Source: Halorubrum sp. JWXQ-INN 858 (GTDB lineage Archaea > Halobacteriota > Halobacteria > Halobacteriales > Haloferacaceae). From it: a stretch of 64,000 nucleotides of DNA. Numbering within the stretch: the first letter of the stretch is position 1; each line of letters opens with the position of its first letter. The notes beneath the pieces are model-generated. The model did no database searches and had not been told where the DNA came from. It worked only from the letters and a program-made list of their open reading frames with translations. Shown piece after piece: positions 27,663 to 36,516 of the stretch. The DNA lies in contig NZ_WUAX01000008.1 in NCBI RefSeq assembly GCF_009806985.1, positions 89,794 through 153,793 of the forward strand, written 5' to 3'. The position numbers and the translations under genes were made by a program.

Positions 27663-27736
27663 CGGGCCGGGCGCGATTTGAACACGCGACCGACGGATTA
27701 AGAGTCCGTCGCTCTCCCTAACTGAGCTACCGGCCC
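27663..27736 (-). tRNA. tRNA-Lys(CTT)
   Basis: The reverse strand gives a complete 74-nt cloverleaf. The acceptor stem is GGGCCGG/CCGGCCC with discriminator G. The D arm is TAGCTCAGTTAGGGAGAGC. The anticodon stem GACGGA/TCCGTC encloses a loop with CTT at positions 34-36. The T loop is GTTCAAAT. No intron and no encoded CCA. The Type IIG gene begins 290 bases downstream in the same direction. Confidence 0.97.
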
Positions 27737-27893
27737 TCATCCTCTGTTCCCCGGTCACGGTAAAAGGCCTTTTCATTCACCGATCGCGGCCGCAGGCACC
27801 GAAGTGTGAACCGGTTGCCAGTTAGTTGTTTATTACTTGTAGATAGTATAAGATTGAAAATAGTTATGCTCGTTGGTAGCGATTCGCTGTCGT

Positions 27894-28973
27894 ATGACAG
27901 ACGACCCGATGCGAGAGACCGTTGACCGTCGACGCCTGCTGAAAGCCGCCGCAGCGGCCGGTATCGTCGGCGTGGCCGGCTGTGCGGGCGACGACCCTGA
28001 ACCGATGGACGACGGCGATGACGTCGTCGACGAGGAGCCACCGGACGACGATGACGGCGTCGACGACGGGGACGACGACACCGACGACGACGGCGACGAC
28101 ACCGGCGAGCCAACCGACGTGATCCGCTGGCACGCCGGCGGGACGGGCGGGACGTACTACCCGCTTTCCGGGGAGTTCGAGGGGATCATCGAGGGCGCGA
28201 CGGACTACGACGTCGAGGTGTCCTCGACGGGCGCGTCCGTCGAGAACGTCGGCAGCCTCGGCAACGGCGACGCGGACTTCGCGATGATCCAGAACGACAT
28301 CGCCTACTTCGCCGCCACGGGGTCCGGCCTCGAGGCGTTCGAGGGCTCGCCGATCGAGAACCTCCGCGGCGTCGCGACCCTGTACCCGGAGACCATCCAC
28401 GTGATCATCAACCCCGACGCCGGGATCGACTCCATCGCCGACATGGAGGGCATGCGGATCAACACCGGCGACCTCGGCAGCGGGACCCAGGTGAACGCGC
28501 TACAGATCCTCGAGTCCGTCGCGGGGCTCACCTCCGACGACTTCGACGAGCAGAACACGGACTTCACGCAGGCGGCCGACCAGCTCCGCGACGGCGACGT
28601 CGACGCCGCGTTCGTCGTCGGCGGGTGGCCCGTCGGCGCGGTCGAGGAGCTCTCGACGACCGCGGACATCGAGATCCTGAACATGGCCGACGACGAGCGC
28701 GAGGCGGCGCGCGCGGACGCCTCCTGGTTCGCGGACGACACCATCCCGGGCGGCACCTACGAGGGCATCGACGACGACGTGGACACGGTCTCCGTCCAGG
28801 CGATGATCGCGAGCCGCGAGGAGTACAGCGCCGACGTCGTCGAGGACGTCACCGCGGCGATCTTCGACAACGTCGACCAGCTGTCGATCAAGGCGGACTT
28901 CATCACCGCCGAGTCCGCCCAGGACGGCATGTCGATCGACCTCCACGAAGGCGCGGCGCGCTACTTCGAGTAG
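27894..28973 (+). CDS. TAXI-family TRAP transporter substrate-binding lipoprotein
   Basis: The 359-residue protein carries a Tat signal (VDRRRLLKAAAAAGIVGVAG) with lipobox cysteine at 30, then a 45-residue Asp-rich linker. The mature domain is a TAXI-type periplasmic-binding-protein fold: WHAGGTGGTYYPLSGEFEGI, VENVGSLGNGDADFAMIQND, NLRGVATLYPETIHVI, GDLGSGTQVNALQILE and AFVVGGWPVGAVEEL. It captures the substrate outside the cell and hands it to the permease two genes downstream. TAXI ligands reported elsewhere include dicarboxylates and glutamate; the ligand here is unknown. The upstream 150 bases are AT-rich with TATA-like words (GTTTATTAC, AGTATAAG). Confidence 0.93.
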   Translation: MTDDPMRETVDRRRLLKAAAAAGIVGVAGCAGDDPEPMDDGDDVVDEEPPDDDDGVDDGDDDTDDDGDDTGEPTDVIRWHAGGTGGTYYPLSGEFEGIIEGATDYDVEVSSTGASVENVGSLGNGDADFAMIQNDIAYFAATGSGLEAFEGSPIENLRGVATLYPETIHVIINPDAGIDSIADMEGMRINTGDLGSGTQVNALQILESVAGLTSDDFDEQNTDFTQAADQLRDGDVDAAFVVGGWPVGAVEELSTTADIEILNMADDEREAARADASWFADDTIPGGTYEGIDDDVDTVSVQAMIASREEYSADVVEDVTAAIFDNVDQLSIKADFITAESAQDGMSIDLHEGAARYFE

Positions 28974-28974
28974 C

Positions 28975-29625
28975 GTGAACCGCGGGTTGCGGGCCTCGAC
29001 GAGCGTCCCCGGGGTCCTCCTCGTCGGTGCGATCCTCGTGACGGCGGCGGTCGGTGCGGCGGTGTTCACGACGGCGACGTTCGGCGTCGCGATGCCCGTC
29101 GAGGGCGGTTCGTCAGCCGACGGCCCGTCTACCACCAGCGACACGTCCGCCGACAGCGACACGTCCGCCGACAGCGACACGCTCGGCGACAGCGACACGC
29201 TCGGCGATAGCGAGGTCGACAGCGACGGCCCGGTTCGGTCGACGCTCGTCGTCGCCGACGGGTCGGGCGCGGAGCTCGTCCGCGTTCCGGTGTCGACCGA
29301 CACGGAGGTCGTCCTCGAGTACACCCACAGCGTCGAGCGGACCCTCGTCCGGGACGTCTACGTCCCGACCGACTGCGGGCTCACGATGACCCGCATGGAG
29401 TTCAGCTCCTTCGGCGCGGGGCTCCCCTCCGAGGCCGAGGTGACGGAGCGGGACGGCCGGTACGTCACCGAGCCGCCGCGCGTCGAGTACCGGCCGTTGC
29501 GCGTCGGGACCGGCCCGATCGCCGACCACGACCTCGTCGTCGGTGACGAGCGGTACGACCTCGCGGGCATGGCAGACGGCGGACCCGTCGAGCTAACCGT
29601 CGAGCGTCGGGAGGGCTGCCGATGA
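28975..29625 (+). CDS. DUF1850 protein of the TAXI-TRAP operon
   Basis: A 216-residue product with a GTG start one base after the binding-protein stop. It has an N-terminal membrane anchor (VLLVGAILVTAAVGAAVFTT), an Asp/Ser/Thr linker made of four SDTSAD/SDTLGD units (18-bp repeats, about 29138-29210), and a DUF1850 domain (EVVLEYTHSVERTLVRDVYV, LTMTRMEFSSFGAGLPSE). DUF1850 genes recur in TAXI-TRAP operons, so a role as an accessory or regulatory subunit is plausible but unproven. The gene overlaps the permease start by an ATGA. Confidence 0.87.
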   Translation: MNRGLRASTSVPGVLLVGAILVTAAVGAAVFTTATFGVAMPVEGGSSADGPSTTSDTSADSDTSADSDTLGDSDTLGDSEVDSDGPVRSTLVVADGSGAELVRVPVSTDTEVVLEYTHSVERTLVRDVYVPTDCGLTMTRMEFSSFGAGLPSEAEVTERDGRYVTEPPRVEYRPLRVGTGPIADHDLVVGDERYDLAGMADGGPVELTVERREGCR

Positions 29626-32354
29626 CGACGAGCGAGCGAAGCGGGGTGGTGTCGGGCGCGGACGCGGAGGAACCCGACGAGCAGGTGTACGACGAGATCG
29701 ACACGCGACGGACGCTCCGCGGGATCGCCGCAGTTACGGTCTCGGTCGTCGCGATCGCCTTCTCGGCGTTCCAGCTGTGGATCGCGGCGCGCGGGTTCGT
29801 CTTCGAGTTCACGGTCCCCGGGCTCGAGACGGTTCGGATCGGGGCGCTCGCACAGCTGCAGATCCGCGCGATCCACGTCAACTTCGCGCTCGTGCTCGCG
29901 TTCCTGCTGTTCCCCGGATCGACGGGGACCGGCGCGATCACGGGGCGACTCGCCGCGATCCCGCCGGCCGTCCGCTCGCGGTTCGGGGACGGGCCGGTCA
30001 CGGCCGTCGTCGAGCGCGCCCACGACGGCGTCCGGTGGGCGTTCGTCGACGCGTCGTCGACGCGGATCACGCCGTCGGACCTCGCGCTCATCGCGCTGTC
30101 GACGCTGCCGACGATCTACTACGTCACCCGGTACGACGAGGTGACCAACGTCGTGCGGATCCGCGGGCTCGGAGGGGCCGCCACGCTCGGCGACGTCTAC
30201 CCGTGGCTCGCGCCGCTGGAGGTCGGACCGTTCGCGACGTACGCGTTCGCGTACCTGATGGGCGTCCTCGCGATCCTGCTCGTCTTGGAGGCGACCCGGC
30301 GGGCGCTCGGGCTGTTGCTCACCGTGCTGGTCTCCGTGTTCCTGCTGTACGCGAAGTACGGCTACCTGCTCCCGCGTGACGCCCCGGGGATCGGCATGTT
30401 CGCCACCTCACAGCTCCGCTGGGATCAGATCGTCCAGAACCTCTGGTACACCGTCGAGGGGATCCTCGGGGTCCCCGTCGGCGTCTCCGTCCGGTTCATC
30501 TACATCTTCATCCTGTTCGGCGCGTTCCTGGAGATGTCCGGGGCCGGCAAGTGGTTCATCGACCTGGCGTACTCGATCACGGGCACCCGGCAGGGCGGCC
30601 CGGCGAAGGCCAGCGTCGTCTCCTCCGGGTTCATGGGAATGCTCTCGGGCTCGTCGGTCGCGAACACGGTGACGACCGGCGCGCTCACCATTCCCTTGAT
30701 GAAACGCTCGGGCTACTCGCCGGAGTTCGCCGGCGCGGTCGAGTCCTCCGTCTCCTCGGGCGGACAGATCCTTCCCCCGGTGATGGGCGCGGCGGCGTTC
30801 CTCATCGTCGAGTACACGGCGACCCCGTTCCGCGAGGTCGTCATCGCGGCGACGCTGCCCGCCCTCGCCTTCTTCTTCGGGATGTGGGTGATGGTCCACT
30901 TCGAGGCCGCAAAGGAGGGTATCGGCGGCCTCGACCGGAGCGAACTGCTCGACATCGGCCCGCACATGCGCCGCGGCTGGTTCTACCTCGTCCCGCTCGG
31001 GCTGCTCCTCTACTACCTCGTCATCGCCCGGCTCTCCGTGGGGCGTGCCGGCTGGCTGACGATCGCCGCGACGGTCGCGCTCATCGCGATGGTCGCCGCG
31101 TACAACGAACGGACCGGCCCGGCGCTCGTCGGCTCCATCGCGGCCGGCTTCGCGCTGTACGTCGCCACGCTGTTCACGACCGGCGTGACGCCCGTCGGAC
31201 TCCTCTACGGGGAGACGGGACCGGCGCTCTCCGCAGCCGCGGCCCTCCGCGAGGCGGTCGCGTCGCTCCCGACGATCGTCACCGCGATCAGCGTCGTCTT
31301 CCTGCTCGCGGACCCGCGGGGGGACGCCCCGCTGCTCGAGCTCGACGACACCGTCGAGGAGGCCGCCGCGGCGACCGACGAGCGGCTGGGCCGCGAGATC
31401 GCGAACACCCGAACGGGCCGGTTCACCGCGTTCGTGCTGAAGTCGATGGACAACGGGGCCCGGACCGCGACGATCGTCGTGGTCGCCGTCGCGGCCGCCG
31501 GCATCATTCCTGGCGTGATCGGGATCACCGGGCTCGGCGGGAGCCTCCGAGCGCTCATCCTCGACGTGAGCGGCGGGTCGCTCGTGCTCCTGTTGATCCT
31601 CGCCGGGATCGCCTCCGTCATCGTCGGGATGGGGATGCCGACGACCGTGATGTACATCATCATCGTCGTGCTCCTCGGCCCGGTGCTGCCGGAGTTCGGC
31701 ATCGCGATCCTCGCGGTCCACCTGTTCGTCCTCTACCTCGGGCTCATGGCTGACGTCACGCCGCCGGTGATGGTCGCCGCCTACGCGGCCGCCGGGATCG
31801 CGAAGTCCGACCCGTTCGAGACGGGGAAGACGGCGTTCCTGCTGTCGTTGAACAAGATCCTCGTCCCGTTCGCGTTCGTCTTCGCGCCGGGGATACTGCT
31901 GCTCCGGTCGCGGGAGGACGGCGACTCGTCGCTGATCACGTTCGCGGACGTGGCCGACCTGGGGTTCTTCCTCCCCGAGGTCGTCGCGCCCGTACTGGCG
32001 ACGTTCGCCGGCGTGTACGCGCTCGGGGTCGCGATCATCGGCTACTACCACGCGTCCGTCTCCCGGGCGTCCCGGGCGGCGCTCATGACCGCAGCCGTCT
32101 TCCTCTCGGTCCCCGGGATGGTCCTCCTGCCCGCCGGAACGGCGCTCGGGACCTTCGGGGTCGACGTCATGCTACACACCCTCACGAACGACCTCGCGCT
32201 TCGCGGGGTCGGGGCCGTGATGCTCGTCGCCGGGCTGGTCAGGAACCGCCGACGCGCGCGGACCGTCGCGGACCGCGCGGCGGGCGGGACGGTCGGCGGC
32301 GAGGGCACGGAGACCGACGCGGGGACGGAGACGGAACCGGGCGCGTCGTCCTGA
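29622..32354 (+). CDS. TRAP transporter fused permease (DctQ-DctM, TAXI type)
   Basis: A 910-residue membrane protein with about 18-20 helices. It fuses the small (DctQ-like, N-terminal) and large (DctM-like) permease parts, as in the 4TM/12TM fused TAXI permeases. Strong DctM signatures are FMGMLSGSSVANTVTTGALT, SSVSSGGQILPPVMGAAAFL, VGMGMPTTVMYIIIVVLLGP and MADVTPPVMVAAYAAAGIAK. It is a secondary transporter, normally sodium-driven, which suits a halophile. It is translationally coupled (ATGA) to the DUF1850 gene, so the three genes form one operon. A 25-bp tandem repeat follows the stop. Confidence 0.94.
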   Translation: MTTSERSGVVSGADAEEPDEQVYDEIDTRRTLRGIAAVTVSVVAIAFSAFQLWIAARGFVFEFTVPGLETVRIGALAQLQIRAIHVNFALVLAFLLFPGSTGTGAITGRLAAIPPAVRSRFGDGPVTAVVERAHDGVRWAFVDASSTRITPSDLALIALSTLPTIYYVTRYDEVTNVVRIRGLGGAATLGDVYPWLAPLEVGPFATYAFAYLMGVLAILLVLEATRRALGLLLTVLVSVFLLYAKYGYLLPRDAPGIGMFATSQLRWDQIVQNLWYTVEGILGVPVGVSVRFIYIFILFGAFLEMSGAGKWFIDLAYSITGTRQGGPAKASVVSSGFMGMLSGSSVANTVTTGALTIPLMKRSGYSPEFAGAVESSVSSGGQILPPVMGAAAFLIVEYTATPFREVVIAATLPALAFFFGMWVMVHFEAAKEGIGGLDRSELLDIGPHMRRGWFYLVPLGLLLYYLVIARLSVGRAGWLTIAATVALIAMVAAYNERTGPALVGSIAAGFALYVATLFTTGVTPVGLLYGETGPALSAAAALREAVASLPTIVTAISVVFLLADPRGDAPLLELDDTVEEAAAATDERLGREIANTRTGRFTAFVLKSMDNGARTATIVVVAVAAAGIIPGVIGITGLGGSLRALILDVSGGSLVLLLILAGIASVIVGMGMPTTVMYIIIVVLLGPVLPEFGIAILAVHLFVLYLGLMADVTPPVMVAAYAAAGIAKSDPFETGKTAFLLSLNKILVPFAFVFAPGILLLRSREDGDSSLITFADVADLGFFLPEVVAPVLATFAGVYALGVAIIGYYHASVSRASRAALMTAAVFLSVPGMVLLPAGTALGTFGVDVMLHTLTNDLALRGVGAVMLVAGLVRNRRRARTVADRAAGGTVGGEGTETDAGTETEPGASS

Positions 32355-32364
32355 TCGCTCGCTC

Positions 32365-32450
32365 GCGGAGCGCCTCCGGTCCGTCGACTGCGGAGCGCCT
32401 CCGGTCCGTCGACTGCGGAGCGCCTCCGGTCCGCCGACTGCGAAGCGATC
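32365..32450. repeat. Tandem repeat, 25-bp unit, about 3.4 copies
   Basis: Copies of GCGGAGCGCCTCCGGTCCGT followed by CGACT begin at 32365, 32390 and 32415. The first two are identical and the third differs at one base; a partial follows. It starts 10 bases after the TRAP permease stop. Confidence 0.93.
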
Positions 32451-32520
32451 TTCACCGCCCGACGGCGGCGTGATCGCCGTTCGGAACCGTTCCTGCGGCC
32501 TCGCTCGTCGAGAACACACT

Positions 32521-32530
32521 CGTTAAGTGC
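32521..32530 (+). promoter_or_regulatory. TATA-like element of the RCK-DHH gene
   Basis: CGTTAAGTGC is centred 27 bases before the ATG at 32552. Confidence 0.5.
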
Positions 32531-32551
32531 GATCCCACGGAAATCAACCCA

Positions 32552-34015
32552 ATGAGTAGTGGGGTACGCGGATCGGCACGGACGCGGTACGCGATCCTCG
32601 GCTGTGGGAGCGTCGGGCACGCCGTCGCCGAGGAGCTGACGGACCGCGGCAAGGACGTGCTCATCCTCGATCGCGACGAGAGCCGAGTCGAGGCCCTCCG
32701 CGACCAGGACCTCAACGCACAGGTGCGGGACATCTCCGAGCCCGACGTCGTCGACGCGATCGGCGACCGCGACATCATCCTGATCCTCGCGTCGGACGTC
32801 GAGGCCAACAAGGCGGCCGTCTCGGCCGTCCGCGACCGCGGGGGCGACCAGTACGTCGTCGTCCGCGCGTCCGACCCGGTCAGCGAGGACGAGCTCCGCG
32901 ACCGCGGCGCGGACGTCGTCATCAACCCGTCGACGGTCATCGCCGACAGCGCCCTCCAGTCGCTCGAGACCGGCGAGCTGGAGTACATGGCGCGCCAGCT
33001 CGCCGAGATAATCGAGGGGACCGACGGCCGGATGGCGATCCTCACCCACGACAACCCGGAGCCGGACTCCATCGCGTCCGCGACCGCGCTCCAGGCGATC
33101 GCGGCGGCGTTCGACGTCGAGGCCGACATCCTCTACGCCGGCGACGTCGGCCACCAGGAGAACCGGGCGTTCGTCAACCTGCTGGGGATCGACCTGCTCG
33201 CCCGCGACGACGCGCCCCCGTTGACCGAGTACGGCACGCTCGCCGCGGTCGACCTCGCGAAGTCGGGCGAGGGGAACGTCGAACTCGAGACGGACGTCGA
33301 CGTCTACATCGACCACTCGGAGACCGAGACCCCCGTCGAAGCCCGGTTCGTCGACGTGCGAACGAACGTCTCCTCGACGTCGACGATCCTCACGAAGTAC
33401 CTCCAGGAGTTCGACCTCTCGCCGTCCGAGGCGGTCGCGACCGCGCTGCTGTACGGCATCCGCGCGGAGACGCTCGATTTCAAACGCGACACGAGCCCCG
33501 CCGACCTGACGGCCGCCGCCTACCTCCACCCGTTCGCCAACCACGACACCCTCGAACAGGTGGAGTCGCCGTCGATGTCGCCGGAGACCCTCGACGTCCT
33601 CGCCGAGGCGATCCAGAACCGCCAGGTGCAGGGGAGCCACCTCTTCTCGACGGCGGGGTTCATCCGCGACCGCGAGGCGCTCGTGCAGGCGGCCCAACAC
33701 CTCCTCAACCTCGAGGGGATCACGACGTCGGCCGTGCTCGGCATCGCCGACGACACCATCTACCTCGCGGCGCGCTCGAAGGACATCCGGCTCGACATCG
33801 GCAACGTCCTCCAGGAGGCGTTCTCCGAGATGGGCGACGCCGCCGGCCACTCCACGCAGGGGTCCGTCGAGATCCCGCTCGGGATCTTCACGGGGATCGA
33901 GACGAGCGAGGAGAACCGCGACACGCTCCTCCAACTCACGGAGGAGGCGGTGCGGCGCAAGCTGTTCGACGCGATGGGCGTCGAGCGCGGCGGCGAGGCG
34001 ACGAACGGGTCGTAG
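32552..34015 (+). CDS. DHH-family phosphoesterase with N-terminal RCK/TrkA-N domain
   Basis: The 487-residue protein fuses two modules. Residues about 12-135 are an RCK/TrkA-N NAD-binding domain (YAILGCGSVGHAVAEELTDR, VLILDRDESRVEAL). Residues about 160-480 are a DHH-DHHA1 phosphoesterase with metal motifs THDNPEPDSIA (Asp167, Asp172) and VYIDHSETETP, and the late THSTQGSVEIP-like region (HSTQGSVEIPLG). DHH enzymes of this type hydrolyse cyclic di-AMP, pAp or short oligonucleotides; RCK domains sense nucleotides and gate K+ transporters. A K+/second-messenger phosphodiesterase is an attractive inference. It is cytoplasmic. Confidence 0.9.
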   Translation: MSSGVRGSARTRYAILGCGSVGHAVAEELTDRGKDVLILDRDESRVEALRDQDLNAQVRDISEPDVVDAIGDRDIILILASDVEANKAAVSAVRDRGGDQYVVVRASDPVSEDELRDRGADVVINPSTVIADSALQSLETGELEYMARQLAEIIEGTDGRMAILTHDNPEPDSIASATALQAIAAAFDVEADILYAGDVGHQENRAFVNLLGIDLLARDDAPPLTEYGTLAAVDLAKSGEGNVELETDVDVYIDHSETETPVEARFVDVRTNVSSTSTILTKYLQEFDLSPSEAVATALLYGIRAETLDFKRDTSPADLTAAAYLHPFANHDTLEQVESPSMSPETLDVLAEAIQNRQVQGSHLFSTAGFIRDREALVQAAQHLLNLEGITTSAVLGIADDTIYLAARSKDIRLDIGNVLQEAFSEMGDAAGHSTQGSVEIPLGIFTGIETSEENRDTLLQLTEEAVRRKLFDAMGVERGGEATNGS

Positions 34016-34077
34016 GCCGGAGCGGAAGCGGCCGAACGCGCCGGCGGCGACCCGGAACGGCGGGCCGCTGTAAGCAA

Positions 34078-34088
34078 CTATTTAATCG
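34078..34088 (+). promoter_or_regulatory. TATA box of ahcY
   Basis: CTATTTAATCG is centred 25 bases before the ATG at 34108. Confidence 0.6.
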
Positions 34089-34107
34089 CCCACGAGAACC
34101 CCGATCC

Positions 34108-35346
34108 ATGAGTCAGGAAGACCCCCTTGCGTGGGCGCGCGACTACTGCCCGATCCTCCGATCGTTCCAGGCCGACCACGGCGACGATCGACCCCTCGAG
34201 GACACCACGGTCGCGGTCGCGACCCACCTCGAAGCCAAAAGCGGCGTTCTGATCGAGACGCTTCACGCCGCGGGCGCGGAGGTGCTGTTCGCGCCGAGCG
34301 AACCCCAGTCCACCCACGGCGACGTCGTCGATGCCCTCGACGCCGTCGACGGCATCACCGCGTTCGCGTGGGAGGGCATGAGCGACGAGGAGTTCGACGA
34401 ACAGCAGCACGCGCTGTTGGAGGAGGAGCCGGACTTCATCCTCGACGACGGCTGTGAGCTCATTTCGAAGGTCCACGCCGAGCACCCGGACGTCGCCGAG
34501 ACGGTCATCGGCGGCGGCGAGCAGACGACCGCGGGCGTGACGCGGGTCGAGGCGATGGAGGCGGAGGGGATCCTCCAGTTCCCGGTGTACACCGTGAACG
34601 ACACGCCGATGAAACACTACTTCGACAACGTCCACGGGACGGGCGAGTCGGCGCTCACGAACGTCGCGATGACGACGAACACCATCCTCTCGGGGAAGGA
34701 CGTCGTCGTCGCCGGCTACGGCTACTGCGGCCGCGGGGTCGCCCGGAAGGCCCGCGGGATGGGCGCACAGACGATCGTCACCGAGGTCGACCCGCGGAAG
34801 GCGCTGGAGGCCCACATGGACGGCCACCGCGTGATGTCGATGGGCGAGGCCGCGTCGGCCGGCGACCTCTTCATCACGACGACGGGCAACCGCGACGTGA
34901 TCCGCGAGGAGCACTTCGAGGCGATGGCCGACGGCGCACAGGTGGCGAACGCCGGCCACTTCGACGTAGAGATCGTCGTCGACGACCTCGCGGGCCTCGC
35001 CGAGGAGGTCACCGAGCCGAAGGCCGGTATCACTCGGTACCACCTCGCCGACGGACGACGGATCAACGTCCTCGCCGACGGCCGCCTCGTGAACCTCACC
35101 GGCCCGTACAGTCAGGGCCACCCGGCCGAGGTCATCGACATGACCCACTCGATGATGTTCATCGCCGCCTACGACCTGATAGTCGAGAACACCGACCTCG
35201 AGCCCGGCGCGTACGCGATCCCGGACCGGCTCGACCGCGCGGTGGCCGAGCGTAAACTCGAGACCCTGGACGTCGAGATCGACGGGCTCACCGAGAGCCA
35301 GCGGGAGTACATGACCGACTGGGAGCACGAGGAGAGCGCGTTCTAG
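34108..35346 (+). CDS. ahcY: Adenosylhomocysteinase
   Basis: The 412-residue NAD-dependent enzyme splits S-adenosylhomocysteine into adenosine and homocysteine, removing the inhibitory by-product of methylation. Motifs are VAVATHLEAKSGVLIETL, the NAD-binding VVVAGYGYCGRGVARKARG, DDGCELISK, VNDTPMKHYFDN, and the C-terminal NLTGPYSQGHPAEVIDM and MFIAAYDLI. The length suits the archaeal/bacterial form. It is a single-gene transcript. The GC-rich repeat that follows separates it from the convergent HAD gene. Confidence 0.97.
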   Translation: MSQEDPLAWARDYCPILRSFQADHGDDRPLEDTTVAVATHLEAKSGVLIETLHAAGAEVLFAPSEPQSTHGDVVDALDAVDGITAFAWEGMSDEEFDEQQHALLEEEPDFILDDGCELISKVHAEHPDVAETVIGGGEQTTAGVTRVEAMEAEGILQFPVYTVNDTPMKHYFDNVHGTGESALTNVAMTTNTILSGKDVVVAGYGYCGRGVARKARGMGAQTIVTEVDPRKALEAHMDGHRVMSMGEAASAGDLFITTTGNRDVIREEHFEAMADGAQVANAGHFDVEIVVDDLAGLAEEVTEPKAGITRYHLADGRRINVLADGRLVNLTGPYSQGHPAEVIDMTHSMMFIAAYDLIVENTDLEPGAYAIPDRLDRAVAERKLETLDVEIDGLTESQREYMTDWEHEESAF

Positions 35347-35454
35347 CGCCGGTCACGGCTCCGTGCGGTTTCGTACGGGGTACGTTCCTCGCGCGACGCT
35401 GCCCGTTTTTAAACATCGCCGTCGAGCGGCGTCACTGAAAAGGGGTCGACGAGA

Positions 35455-35590
35455 CGGCGGCTCGGCGAGGCGGCAGCTCGGCAGGGCGGCGAGGCGGCAG
35501 CTCGGCAGGGCGATAGCTCTGCGGGGCGGCGGGGCGACGGCTCGGCGGGGCGACGGCTCGGCGGGGCGGCGGCTCGATGGAGTGGCTGCT
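35455..35590. repeat. Imperfect GC-rich tandem repeats (about 17 and 26-bp periods)
   Basis: Two adjoining patterns are visible: GCGAGGCGGCAGCTCGGCAG repeated twice (35465-35509), then GGGGCGACGGCTCGGC repeated two to three times (35523-35577). They fill the space between the convergent ahcY and HAD genes. Confidence 0.85.
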
Positions 35591-35601
35591 CGACGGAACG
35601 G

Positions 35602-36261
35602 TCAGGTCGAACAGACGTCGTGGAGGTCCGACAGCGAGTCGATCTCCCACGTCGGCCACACGTTCAGGTCCCAGTCGTCGCGGTGGGGGCGGCGGATGAA
35701 CGCCGAGTCGATGCCGGCGTTGTGTGCCGCCTCGATGTCGGACTCGTTGTCGCCGACGAACAGCGCCTCGTCGGCGTCGAGGTCCGCGAGCGCACACTCG
35801 ATGTAGTGGGGGTTCGGCTTTCGGAGCTGGAGGCTGTGGATCGTCGGCTCACGGCCGTACGCCGCGCCGAACCGCTCGAAGCCGTCGAAGTGGTCGACGA
35901 GGAAGTCCACCGTCTCCTGTTGGTTCGAGGAGACGATCCCCATCTCGACGTCGAGGTCCGCCAGCTCGTGGAGGTCGTCGTAGGGCGTCTTGCGCCCCTC
36001 GCGAGCCTCCACCTGCTGGGCCTTCGAGACGGTGCTGTCCCGGGTTCGCCAGAACGTTCCCGGGTCGAGGTCGTACGTCTGACAGACGGTCCCCACGCTG
36101 CCTGGGGTCGCGCCGATGGTCATTCGCTCTACGTCGTTTGGGTCCGGGTCGGCCACGCCGAGCTCCTCGAACGTCTCCCGGGTCGCCTCCCGGAGGACGT
36201 CGAACCGCGTGCGGCCGACGAGGACACCGTCGTTGTCGAATACGACGGTATCGTACGTCAT
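35602..36261 (-). CDS. HAD-superfamily hydrolase (phosphoglycolate-phosphatase-like)
   Basis: The 219-residue HAD phosphatase shows motif I FDNDGVLVG (nucleophile Asp and acid Asp), motif II VSSNQQET, motif III lysine in LRKPNPHYIE, and motif IV VGDNESDIEAA. The helical cap follows motif I, as in the phosphoglycolate phosphatase/beta-phosphoglucomutase subgroup. Substrate unknown. A TTTTAAATATCC element is centred about 25 bases before the ATG at 36261. Confidence 0.9.
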   Translation of the reverse strand: MTYDTVVFDNDGVLVGRTRFDVLREATRETFEELGVADPDPNDVERMTIGATPGSVGTVCQTYDLDPGTFWRTRDSTVSKAQQVEAREGRKTPYDDLHELADLDVEMGIVSSNQQETVDFLVDHFDGFERFGAAYGREPTIHSLQLRKPNPHYIECALADLDADEALFVGDNESDIEAAHNAGIDSAFIRRPHRDDWDLNVWPTWEIDSLSDLHDVCST

Positions 36262-36420
36262 ACAGGCCGTTCACGCCGGATATTTAAAAGCGTTTCACCC
36301 GTCGGGTCCGCGAGCCGTCGTTTGACGCGTGTGAAGCCGCGACGACATCGGATTCCGGGCCCGAAAACGCCGTTTTCAGGTGCCATGTGTTCATTGGTCA
36401 TGGATACTCTTGCCAAGAAG

Positions 36421-36430
36421 ACTTATATAC
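36421..36430 (+). promoter_or_regulatory. TATA box of tfb
   Basis: ACTTATATAC lies about 90 bases before the TFB ATG, so a start of transcription near 36452 would give a leader of about 65 nt, longer than most genes in this window. Another start nearer the ATG cannot be excluded. Confidence 0.5.
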
Positions 36431-36516
36431 TACCATCCACTAACCCTTGGTGAAGGAAACCCCGGCGGCGGCGATACGTTTTCACCCTTCTCGTCGCGCG
36501 CCACCCTCCATTCACC

